Made by a program: the position numbers and the translations under genes. From positions 160,625-188,272 of the forward strand of contig PDIM01000054.1 in assembly GCA_002811675.1 (NCBI GenBank): a stretch of DNA of 27,648 nt. Direction: 5' to 3'. Shown here in pieces: positions 10,301 to 22,300 of the stretch; position 1 is the first letter of the stretch; every line of letters begins with the position of its first letter. Under the pieces are notes generated by a model. That model saw only the letters and a list, made by a program, of their open reading frames with translations. It was not told the origin of the DNA and did no database searches. The stretch comes from Ichthyosporea sp. XGB-2017a (lineage: Eukaryota > Opisthokonta > Ichthyosporea).

Positions 10301-13300
10301 CAAAGTTTCAGAGGTTGAACAACTATCGGATAAATGCAAAGACTTGACGGCTGAAACCGAAATCCTTGCAAGCATTAAAACAGAGCAAATGCAAAAAATT
10401 GAAAAAGAAGCATCGAGAAATCAAGCGCTGAGCGAAGACGTACAAAATCTTCAAGATCAAGTTGCATGCTACACAAATGAGATTGAGTCCCTCAAAGTGG
10501 AAATTGAAGCCCAAACGGGGTTTAAAGAACAGCAGCTTCAAGAGATAGATAGGCTGAAGACCGAAATTTTGGCACTGACAGATTCAAAAAAATTGCAAGT
10601 AGAAAAGCATCTGGAAGAAATAGATGGGCTAAGAAACGAAATATTGACATTAACAAATTCAAACAAATTGCAAGCAGAAGATATTGATTCAATTAGGAAA
10701 GAGGTCTTGGATTTAGAAAGTAGCTGTAGTGCTAAGTCGGATGAAATATTCATGGTCATGGGAGAGTTGGAAACCACTAAATCCTTATTTGAAAGAGAAG
10801 CAAGCAAAAGTCGTGCACTGAGTGAAGATTTAGAAAATGTACGCGACCAAGTGGTATGCTATACAAATGAGATTGAATCTCTTAAAATAGAATATGATGC
10901 TGCCAATCAGAATCTCTACAACAGAGAGAAAGAATTTAATTTGCTTGTCAATGATCATCAAAGTACAGTCCAACAACTATCCTTTGCCAACGTAGAAATC
11001 AAACAAAAGGAGGCGGACTTGCAAAGCCAGCGTTGTCAGCTGAAAGATGCCGAATTGGAAAAAGTGGCATTGCGGGATACAGTAGCTCACAAGGATGAAG
11101 CAATTGTTAGAAAGAACAAGCTTTTGCGCTCTTACAACTTGGAGATATCAAATTTGTACATGCAAGTATTGCTCCTTCAAGAAGATAAAGATCAATTGAA
11201 GGGTGAAATGAACTTATTTGACGACCTTATGAAGCTAATCGCAAAAACAGACAAAAAATACAGCTCCAGTTTTACTTTAAATGATGACCAACTATTGCAA
11301 AGTTTAACTGATATAAGTAGAAGCAAGGACAGGGATATTGCCATCTTAGAAGAACTTTTGGAGGAAAAATCAAAAGAGGCACAGATTGATCGAGAGCACA
11401 TCCAGTGCCTTGAGAATACACTAGCTATTGCAAATGACGATCTAGAAACAGTGCAAGGCGAGCTACGGTCCTTTCGTAAAGCATCTCAGGCATTAGCAAC
11501 AGTGAGCAACCATGCTGCACTAGAGCTCATGGATCAGGAAGCACTTGTTAATGAGTATGCTACACAAACGGAACAATTGCGAACGGCGCTTCACATTGCC
11601 AACGATAAAAAGGAAGCGATCAAGACCAATCTTTCCCTCACAGAAGATTTAGTGAGAGAAGAGACGTTTGCAAGCAAATACTTGCGAGCCGAAGTATTTC
11701 ACTTGGAGTCAGTAATAGAAGATTATCTTCGAAACAATCACGAACAGCTTCAGTATATACAGATGCAGCAAAATGAATTAGAATTGGTTGCACTCGAGCG
11801 AGATGTTTTGAAAGAACAGTGTGAAAATCAAAATAAGGAGCTAGAAGAGGGGCAATTTATTCAAGACCATTTGCGTCTCGAAGTTTCATTGTTAGACGAG
11901 GAGCTGGATTGCCTAAACGGTTCTTATATTTGCGCACAAAGTAATTTATATGGCTTTCAGAAGGAGGTTAAAAATCTTCAAAATCAGGTATATGTCCTAG
12001 AGGAGAATTTTAAAGCTGCTGAACTGGCGAAAGAAAAGACCGAAAAAGACATGGTTAATAGACTCTACGACACTGACAGAATACGGAGGCAGAATATTAC
12101 CTTGGTAAAAATCATTGAGGGCTCTAACTTATTGCCAAATGTACCGCAATTTGTTTCTGATTATGATTTTAACAATCTTAAACAAAAAGAAAATGAGGTA
12201 CTTCCCATTCAAAGCGGCATTAAAGAAATCAGCAGTACAATAACAGAGGAAAATAGCTCAACCTCTAAAGTAAACAATAGCAGTGCGGTAGATGGAGAGC
12301 GCATTGTAAGTGCTAAGCTTTTCCGAAGGCTTTCATCTATTGAAGATGATCAGTTTGGGCAATTACTATCGTCTTGGAATCCCCGCACATCTACTTTGGG
12401 AAAAGTTTCCCGTGACCCCTGTGAATACATTTCCGAAGAAAAAGACGAGGAAGAGGAAGCCATTGGTGAGCAGTCTCATAAGATTGAGCAGCTAGAAGAA
12501 GAAGTTTCATTGTTGAAAGAGGAGACTAGAGACAAGACTAAAAGTAATTCCCATGGTAAAAAGCATGGCTTTACGGAAACAAGTCAAAAAAGAACATATG
12601 AGGAGCTGCAAGCGGAAATAGCGCTATTAAAGGAGTCCTTGGACGCATCTCAAAGCTCACTAAAAAGCGCTCTAGGCGAAAATTTGAAGTACAATGGCAT
12701 CAATAGATATGGGGATATCAGTTCTCAAGTCCAAAAGAAAGATGCCACGGAAGGTCAGATGTGGATAGCGAATGAGCTAGAAGGGCAAGTAATACTCTTA
12801 AAGGAATCTCTTGCAAAAGTTCAAAATTCTTTAAAGGATTCGCTAAGCAAAAACTTAGAGTATAAATCAAAAATTAAGAATTTAGAGGACTCACACGCGA
12901 GTTCTTTATTGTCTCTTAGACGGGAACTTGAATTTGCCTTGGAGGAATCTGGCCATTACAAATTGCAACTTGAAGACTACGAGCATGATGTTGGAGTGCT
13001 AACAGAAGAACTAACAACCAAAGGGTATGAACTAAGCAGGACTCGGGCATTTTTAGACAAAGAGCGACACTTAACAAGTAAGGCAATGGAAGAAAAGGAA
13101 GCTCTGTGGAATGATATTATAGGTCTAAAGGAAAAGATGACTTCCCTGCAGGTTGCAAAATCTCCGAAAGGCGCAAATTCAGCAGAAGAAGCAGCTAGAT
13201 ATACCATGGCCCTTGCCGAAAAAGAATCCCAAAACAAAAGCTTGCAACTGGAAATGAAGACAAAAGAGAGTGAAATTGAGAATTTGAAGGAACTGGAATT

Positions 13301-16300
13301 AAGTCACCGTTCGCAATTGGATAGTTTGAAAGGTGAACTCAACTCGAAGCTACATAATAGAGATGGTAAATTGAAATATTTGATGGAATCTAATGCGGAC
13401 CTGAAGCTGGAACTTACCAATAAGGGTAATGAGGTTGCTGCAGAACGATCTCGCAATCAACGGTTACAGGTATCAGCGGAGACAATGAAGGCCACCATTC
13501 AGAAATTGCAGACAAATATCGCTTCATTAGAAGCAACTTCTATTTCCCAAAGTCACCAGATTCAAATGCTCGCTTCACATTATAGGCATGAAGATCAGAA
13601 TCTGCCCACCCAGGAAACTTCCACAGAAAATAGTGCGCAGCAAATAATTCTTGAGCTTCATGATATGGGTATTTCTCTGCCGTCTAACTTAGAGTCTCCA
13701 GAGCAAAACGTAATTTTCCTTATCAGGCAAAATCAAGAAGAGATTCAAACATTGAAGGACACGATTGGCTCATTGACGCGATCTTTTAATGATTTACAAG
13801 AAGAAAAACTAAGATTATCTAATGAGCGAATTAACACTGATGTTCAACTCGCTGATGCACGAAGGGCCGTATTCCATTCGGAGCAGGAGGCAATGAGTGC
13901 TCGTGAACTTTGCAAAGAACTTGAAATGAAGTCAGCTTCAAGCGAAGTATACAAAGGTCGATACAAGGAACTTAAGGACATTAAGTTCCAAGATGATGAG
14001 CGCTATAGCAAAGAACGTGAGTCAATGAGAAAGGAAATTGATCATTTGCAAGAATGCATAACTTCTCTCTCACTCAAACACATTGAAGAGTCTACCGCCC
14101 TAAAAGCGCAAGCCGCAGCATCGGATAGCATGATAACTTCGTCTGCTGCACTATCCAAGGCCGAAAGAAAGGCTTCAGATCAGGATGAGAGTGTAAAGCA
14201 CGAGAAGATGCATGTGGAGGACAAGAGGGGAAGCGCCCAAAGTTTTTCCAGAGAAGAATTATTTTTGAAGCCGTATGTACGTTATCTAGAGGAAGCAAAC
14301 GAAAAGCTTAACTTTGATCTAAGCAAGTTGCAATATGATTATCTTTCATTAAAAAAAGAATTTCAGGAGTCAGGCCCAATATTTCGAGCTGAAATTAATG
14401 ACCTAACAAAGCAGCTGAACTCACGTATGTCTGAAATTGCAGTACTTCAGAATGAGTTAACTACCTTAAAAGAAGAATTTAAAGAAGAAGTATACTACGC
14501 TGATGATATGAGGCTTACCAATAATGAGCTTCAGCAACGTTTATGGGAGATTACAATAGCAAACGACTCTCTTCAGAGAAAGACTGAATTATTACGACAA
14601 GCAAATGGAAAGCTTATATTTTCTTTTAGCAATACTCAATATATGGTAGACGAAAAAAATGCAGCTCTAGATAAATTCAATGAAATTGATGAGCTGAAAA
14701 CCTCTCACCAGGCTGCTCTGAAGTGCAAGGAGGAAGAAATTAGTGAGTTAATGAGGCAGCTATCTGAACTGTCACGAAAATACGAAGAAAAGCTTCAGGT
14801 AGTTCAGTCACCAAAACATGGCCCCCAAGATATTCTTTTCCGGTCATACAATTCTCTGCGCTCCTCTAACAAGAGCTTGGAGAAGTTGAATCTTCAAGTG
14901 GAGTATTCTGGATTCGATAATATCAATGAAAATTTGAATACCCAACTGGAAATTCTTTCAAAACTTAAAGAAGAACAAGACACTGTCATTGAGTCACTGC
15001 TGAAAGATAAGGATTCTTTAAAGGTTGCCCGCTCATTTTATCAAAATCAACTAAAAGACAATGAAAATGAGCTAGAAAAGAGTCGTGAAGCATATAAAAA
15101 GATAACCGAACAGCTAAATGAAAAGCAAATTAAAGAGACTGCGCTGGTGCGTCAAAAAGCAATGCTAGAAGCAACGGTCTTGGAGCTAAAGAGCATCATC
15201 AAATCAAAATCACGGCAAACACAAGACGAACTTCACGCCAGCGACAATACACATTTAATAGCTGCAGCCAAAGAGGAGGCTAGAGAGGCAAAAGAAATTG
15301 CAAATGCATACAAGAGTGAGCTAACTTTGGTGAAAGAAGAGCTAGAAGAGTCTCAAAGAAGCACAGAGGCAGTTGCAAATCAGCATCAGTCGTTAGTCTC
15401 TAGGAATGCAAGCCTTCAGGCCACGACTCAGCAATACAAAGTAAGCCTTAGCATGGCAGAAGAAGAATTGAGTGTACTCAAGAGTAATCATAAAAAGAAA
15501 GATTTGCCGCATGTCAATGAGCGAAATGCAAAAGAAGAGGAAACCATAAGGCATATGAGCGAAGAATTGCAAAAGGAAAATCTAGAACTAAGATCCCAAT
15601 GCGTCTCTCTTGAAGAAGCTAATTTGCACCTTGAACAGTCTCTAAACACAGCACAGATAAATAATAGCATTTTAGAGGAAGAGATTAATGTTATCAAGAG
15701 CAGAATGAACTCGAAAATGAACAATGAAAGAAGCCTTGAGCAGGAATCTTCCGAACTGATTGTATTAAGGAATACAATTCAAAAGTTGACCACTGATTTA
15801 TTTAACGCCAGCGCTTTGGCAGAAGCGGAGAGGAAGAAAGTTCATGATGAACTGAAAAATGCAATAGAGGAAAAAGATGCCTCAGAAGTAAAAAGGAAAA
15901 CAATGGAGCACGACTTAGAAGAAGAGATTTCTCAATTGAAGTCACGCATTCAATCTTCTGGACAGCTAAATGTAGATCTTGAAAGGTCACTACAGGCAGC
16001 CCAGGCAAGCTACCACGTGATGGAAAAGGAGTTGATAGACTTGCGTTCCGTTAGACAAGAAGAAGAAAGTATGCGCCAGGAAGCTACATCCGCAGAGATA
16101 GCAGCGCTGAGAAGTACAATTGAGTCACTAACAGCACAAAATGATGCACGGGCTGATGTAGTTGCTCTAAATCAAGAGCTGGATTCGGTCAAGGAAACAA
16201 TTAAGGTCAAAGAAAGGGAGCTCGAGAATGCTATTAGCTCATTGAGAGATTCAGAGCGAGATTCAAATCTTGAAATTTCGGCATTGATATCACAAAATGG

Positions 16301-19300
16301 CAGTTTGAAAGACAATGTTGAGGTTTTACAATCATCTCTACAGACGGCTCAATTAAATTATAGAGTTATAGAAGAGGAGCTCAACACCCTCAAGATATCT
16401 CTCAACAACCGAATAGAGGGAGCAAATGCCTTGCACATTAGTACACCTTCGGAAATAGTAGCCTTGCAAAATACCATTGAGTCCCTCACTAAAGATGTTT
16501 TGGACGCTAAATCGTCGAAAACGTCACTTATTGAAAAACACTCGGAATTGGAAACATCAATGCGAAGTCAGATTCACAGCTTACAGGAAGCCAAAAATGA
16601 ATTGGAAAAACAGTCAACGGAAAGGGAAAATAATTTAGCCTCATTACTAGATGAAATGGCGGAATTGAAAGATGAGCTTAGTCAAACCAAAGTAGCACTG
16701 ACTAGTTTGCAAAAGAAAAATAGTGAATTAACTATTAAATGTAATTCTAGTCAAGCAGCTTATGCCGCCTTGCAGGAAAATAATGAACATTTGGAAGCCC
16801 TGATAGAACAGTGGAAGGTTTTGTGTGACGAAAAGGAAGAGCTCGTTCAGTCAGAAAAGTTGAGCTCAACTGAAAAGGGTTTGAAATGCGTTGATTTGGA
16901 AAATCAAGTTGAAGAATTGCAGGAGCACAATAGTGATTTAACTGATTCCAAAAAGGCTTTGCTAGACAGAGAAAATATTTTAGAGAATCTTGTTCGCAAC
17001 TATGAAAGTGATGTGGCCGTTGTCACTGAACAAAGAAACGTGTTGGAAGCTACATTAGATCAAAAATGCACAGACATGACCGAAATGGAAGAATATTATG
17101 TGTCGCTGCTAGAAGAGAAACACTTGGAAGTTAAGGAATCAGAGTTTGTTTGCAGTGAATCAAATCGAAAGCTACAGGAACTTCAAACCAAGAATATACA
17201 AGACTTGGAATGTCTAAGATTAATGCTAGAGAAGGTTGATGAGCCATCCGAAGAAAGTGTCATTAAGACAAAGAGTGGTGAAGATGCAGCTCTTATATAT
17301 CAGCTAAAAGAAGCCGTGGACACTTTGGTTACTGACAAGTTGATACTGAAAGACAAAGTGGCAGAGTTGCTAAAACAAAACGAAGATAACGAAGAAGGCT
17401 TGCAGAGAAATTTGGAAAAAACCATATTGAATATGAAAGCAGAACACGATTCAGCGGTAAGAGAAAAAAATGCTATACATCAGCAAATGAAAGAGTATGA
17501 AGCGGAAGCCTTGCAGCTGGGCCAGATTGTTTCACAAATGCGATTGAATGAGAAGAATAATGAATCGATAATAGAAAGCCTTAACAATCAATATGAAAAG
17601 GCCAATATGGATCTTCAGAGTTCTCTTTTTATCAACACCGAACTATCAAAAATTAATTCACGCCTTTCTCATCAGACAGACGAGGGGCGCCAAGAAAATA
17701 GTTTTCTTCAAGAGACAATGAAAACATTGTGTGATGATTTAGACAAAATGAATGATACTCTAGCAGCTTTGCGGGCGGAAAAAGAGAAGCAAGAAAAGGA
17801 AAACGAAAAGTTAGAAGAGCAAGCGAGAGAGCGCAAAGAAGCAGGACTAAAGAGACAGGCGACCTTCCACTTAGAGCAACACGCAAACCAAATCGCCATT
17901 TTAAAAAAACAAGTAGCAGAACTTGAAGAGCAGTTGAACAAAGAAAAAGCTCTTCGGGCAAATGGAGAAAGGCAATTAGATGACTTTACCCGTGCCTTGG
18001 AGGAAAGAGAAAAAATTGCAAAATCTTCTACAGGCGCATTAATGAGTCAAATGTATAGCCTCGAGGCTGAAAATGGCGAGCTGCAACGTTTACTGAATGA
18101 CTCTGGATCAAAAATCACTATCGCAGATCAAAAGCAGGTTATTGACTCTTTGGTTAATGACAAGCTTGTTCTTCGAGATAATATTGCTAAATTAAATACA
18201 AAGCTTGAAGACACCCTTGCTCAAGTGGTCTTGCTAGAGGATCGGGAGCAACACTTGGTAAAAGATTTAAAGGCACTCGAAAAATCACGACGAAATATTC
18301 AACTACAAGTGACCAATATGTCTTCTGTCAATGTTAATTTGCAGAATCAATATTCTTCCTTGATATCGGAATTCAAAGCGAAAGACAAAAGTTTGCAAAC
18401 CCAAAAGCACGAAGTGGCATCGCTTATTCGTGCTCTTGAGAATGCGTCCAGTTTGTCTGCCACGGATTTTGCAAAGGAGCAAAGCAGCAGCAATGAAAAT
18501 ACAGTTAATTTTGACACAGAGCTTGACTTTGGAGGTAGTCCCACACATTCTCTAGCAAATAGTGTAGATCTTCGTCAGGCAGGGTCTGCTCATGATTTCT
18601 TTAGACGTTCAGAGCAAGAGTCTGCGGTACAAGCTAAGTATGGCAAGCAAATTAGTGAGCTAAATGAAGAAAATGAAAAGCTGAATAACCATGTGCAAGA
18701 GCTGCAGGCAACAGTGGAGGAGCAGTTACGGCAAATTGAAATGCAAAAAATGGACAACAAAGACGTCATAGAATCACTGTTAAAAGACAAACAGATGCAC
18801 ATGGAAACTAAGCGCAAATTAAATGTAGAGGTTATGCAGCTGAAAGAAGAAAAAATGATTCTCGCGCAAGAATTAGAAAGCGAAAAGTTATTAGTTGCCG
18901 GGGCTGGGTTGGCTCGTGCAGAAAAAGAAAAAGAGATTGATCAGCTGAAGGGCACACTTACCTATTTGAAGCACGATCTAAAGCATAAGAACAAGAAAAA
19001 GGAAAGCCATGCCTTACCATTGAAAGCGAGCAGAAGCGTTATGAATCCTATCGAATCTCAGCGACTAAGGGCTATTCTGTCAAACCTAAAGAGTACCGAA
19101 AATGCACACCAGTTTGACATTTCCAGCCTCCGACAAGCATTTGAGAGCAATGTATCACTTGGCAAAAATATCATTGACATTTCAATCGCTTCGAAAGACG
19201 CTAGCAAAGATACTTTATTTGATGTCGTTCTGGCGCTGCAAAACAAATTAAAAGATGAGAAGAAGCAAAGCAAAAGGCAACTAGATTCATGCAATACCGT

Positions 19301-22300
19301 TATTAAAGATTTGACCTCAGAAAAGGAACAGCTGCATGACGCAATAGTTGTACTTGAAGAAGAAATACAGAAAATTGAAAAAGAATTTGAAAAGCATGCC
19401 GAAGAAAAGAATTCCCTTTTAGATGAAAACTTATCTTTGTGCCAAAAGATAAGTATTTTAGAGACACAAATGTTCGCTCGTGAGCAACTTGAATCCCAAG
19501 ACGATGAGAGAAAAGAAGAATCTAAAGAAATTCCTTGTGAATTCGTGGATGAACTTCGCATTTCCTTTGAAAGGACAGAAAAGAAACTGACCGAAAAAAT
19601 CAAGAGTTTACTTGAATACCAATCCTTGGCAACAGAACAAATACGCGCATATCAGCGTGAGAACGAAAGTCTTCTTGCAAGTGAGCAAGAGGCAAAGCAG
19701 GCACTAAGACGGGAAATTGAGAAGAACACTAAGTTGAAGATGCAAAGCACGGAGAACTTGAACGATGAAAAGGAAGAGCAGAAAGATAGCGAAGCACAAG
19801 CACAAGCGCAAGACATAGAAGATTATTCAGATATAGACATTAATTATACAGCAGCCAATATCTTGCCTGAAGTTGATAATAATGAACTGCGATTGGAAAT
19901 AGAATGCCTTCGAGTCCAAAATCGAGATTGTCAATACAGGCAAAAGGAAGCTATTGATTCATTAGTTAGAGACAAATTGGTTCTTATCGAAACAAGGCAG
20001 AGCTTGAAGGAGGAAATCCAATCACTCACTTCAAAGCTATCACAGGAGATGGCAAAAAATGAAAAGTACGAAGCTCAAGTATCATCTTTGTATCAGGATA
20101 AGGAACAAAGCAAGCGGCTCATTATGAGGCTACAAGACAAATTTGCTAGCGAGTACAATGACTCAAGGACATTTTCTAGTCTCTTTGATAAACTAGAGAA
20201 CCGTCTCCTTTTGGTTCGTTCAGACCTGGAAAATGCTAGAGAAAACCATACCGATGCGGATGAAGACATTCAAAGATATTCGGATTCTACTGCAAAGGTT
20301 CAGCAGCTAGAAATGGCCCTAGAAAATCAGCGTATAGTTTCTGATGCAATGAAACTAAATTTTCAAAAGCAAGTTGCATCTTTGAATAAGCAGCTACATA
20401 AACTGAGACGCGAAAGGCAGCAAAGCTACGCTTCAACTGTTAATGAGTCTCCAGTCAACACCAGCAATGTTTTAGCTCCTATAAAATATGCAGCCCCACC
20501 AGGCTCAGAATTCAAACTTTGGTGGGAATCAATAAGTAAATGTCTGGACAAGTTAAATGGACTAATGGCCCACTTTGGTGATTCTATAAAAAAGGAAGCC
20601 AATGTTTCAGCAAAACGAGAAGAAATTCTTAAATCTTCGCTCAGAACCCAAGAAAAGCTCATTAAGAATGACCGAGCAACGCGCGGCGTCTATGATGCGC
20701 ATGTTTTTCAAACCAACGAAGACAAACAGCACATTGACTTCATTAAAGATGCTTTTAGCTCTATATCTTCTCTCGTGGATGCCAAAAGAGACGTATTTGA
20801 TGATCACTCACAAAAATTGACTTCCCTGATGATGGCTCTTCAAGAAACACAAGCTATATTTTACTGCATAGACGAAAAGGGTCAAGCAGTAAATGTTGAG
20901 GAACAGGAAAATAATAGTGAAGCTGAAGTTAATGAAAAAGAAAGTGCTACTCCACCTAATGGGCAAGGGGTTTTTAGCGAGCGGGGGGGTGTGGATGAGC
21001 AAAAAGCGAGTGATTCAAATTCGACGAGCAAAGAGAAGGATAGTAATGACCACAATATTCAAGTAAAATCGCAAATAATTTCGTCTCTTCCCGAACTGAA
21101 AGGTGCGATAGACTCCTTGGTGACTGACAAGCTAATGCTGAGAACAAAGCTCTCTGAGTTAAATGAGGACTTGAGTGCAAAAGATTCGGAAATAGAGATA
21201 TTGAATTTGGAACTGTGCAAGCTGCAGGAAGTACAAAAACTTTATACTATTGAGAACACGTCTTTAAAGAGAATGGTCGAAAATGAGGCAGGGTATCAGA
21301 GATCACATCGCTTAAATAATGGAAGTGATAGACATAACATTGAAATGGAAAAAGTCTTGAAACAAAACAAGTCCCTGGAGCAGCGGGTTTTGGAGCTTTC
21401 GGATACCTGCAATAGATTAAAAGATTCGTATAATAAGATGAAAATGATCCAAGATTACAACGGCCTTTCAGCTCCATCGCTCATATTGTCCAGTCATTTA
21501 AGCGAAGAAAATGGTAGTGTAGACGTAGAGGCGAATATGATAGAGAAAAATGAGGATAGAGATTTGATTACTCAGAAGAGAAAATTTGCAAGTCATGAAA
21601 CCTTGGAAACATCGGAGTTTCCATCTTCCACGCCCCTTAGAACCGCTTTGAGCTCTCTAACATCCGATTTTAACTTTACTAAGGCTTCGTCAGCAAGTAT
21701 TCCTATTCTTACTCAAAGCCTGTCAGTTCTAAAAATGGAAGTCGACCCAAATGAATTTGGCAATAGGGTCCTTTCCCAAGAGCTGGATAATTTGCGAAAG
21801 CTCTACTCTGCAGAAAAGCTCGACGTGGACAAAGAGAAGGGGTGGGTTGATTCAAAATTTGATCCTGACCATTCAATGTTAGTGTCCGCCAAAGAAATAC
21901 TGGAAAAAGAAAACTCTCGTTTATTGGCTACTGTATATCAGTTAGAAAATGATTTAAGTTTGGCATGCGAAGAGAACTCAAAGCTAAAGCTGCTCTTAAA
22001 CGAAGGCTTGGAATTATCCAAGGATTTGTACAAAGATCAGTCAAAAGAAGATAAAAATATTGAATTAGATGATGTGCTTCCCGTAGAATTGCCTATTGAG
22101 TCCTCTAAGACAGTAGAGCGAGGCGACAAAGAAGTTCTTGTAAGGCATTCCTCAACAACTACAGACGAACTTTACCTAGATCGTATTGATGAAAAGAGAG
22201 TCCTTCAATTGAAGAAGGACAATGACATGCTACAATTAGAGATTTCTCATCTTCGCAATATGAAAGATATATTTAATTCTTTGCCATCTGAGGATATTAC

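Larger units (their letters stand above)
9702..21164 (+). repeat. Dispersed 'IDSLVxDKLxL' motif in the rod, six copies plus one divergent
   Basis: Copies start near residues 3214 (TVIESLLKDKDSLK), 3991 (EAVDTLVTDKLILK), 4266 (QVIDSLVNDKLVLR), 4475 (DVIESLLKDKQMHM), 4870 (EAIDSLVRDKLVLI) and 5255 (GAIDSLVTDKLMLR). These correspond to nt 14979, 17310, 18135, 18762, 19947 and 21102. A weaker seventh, RIEDLIKERDFLL, is near residue 1455 (nt 9702). The shared core is [AV][IV][DE][ST]L[VL]xDK, usually preceded by K or Q. Spacing is irregular (209-776 residues among the six good copies). Confidence 0.75.

Noticed and set aside
19058-19603. 181-aa minus-strand ORF within the giant gene
   Set aside because: Ser/Phe/Cys-rich composition is the usual antisense shadow of Glu/Lys-rich coiled coil. 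Many similar shorter ones occur along the rod (for example 24920-25330).
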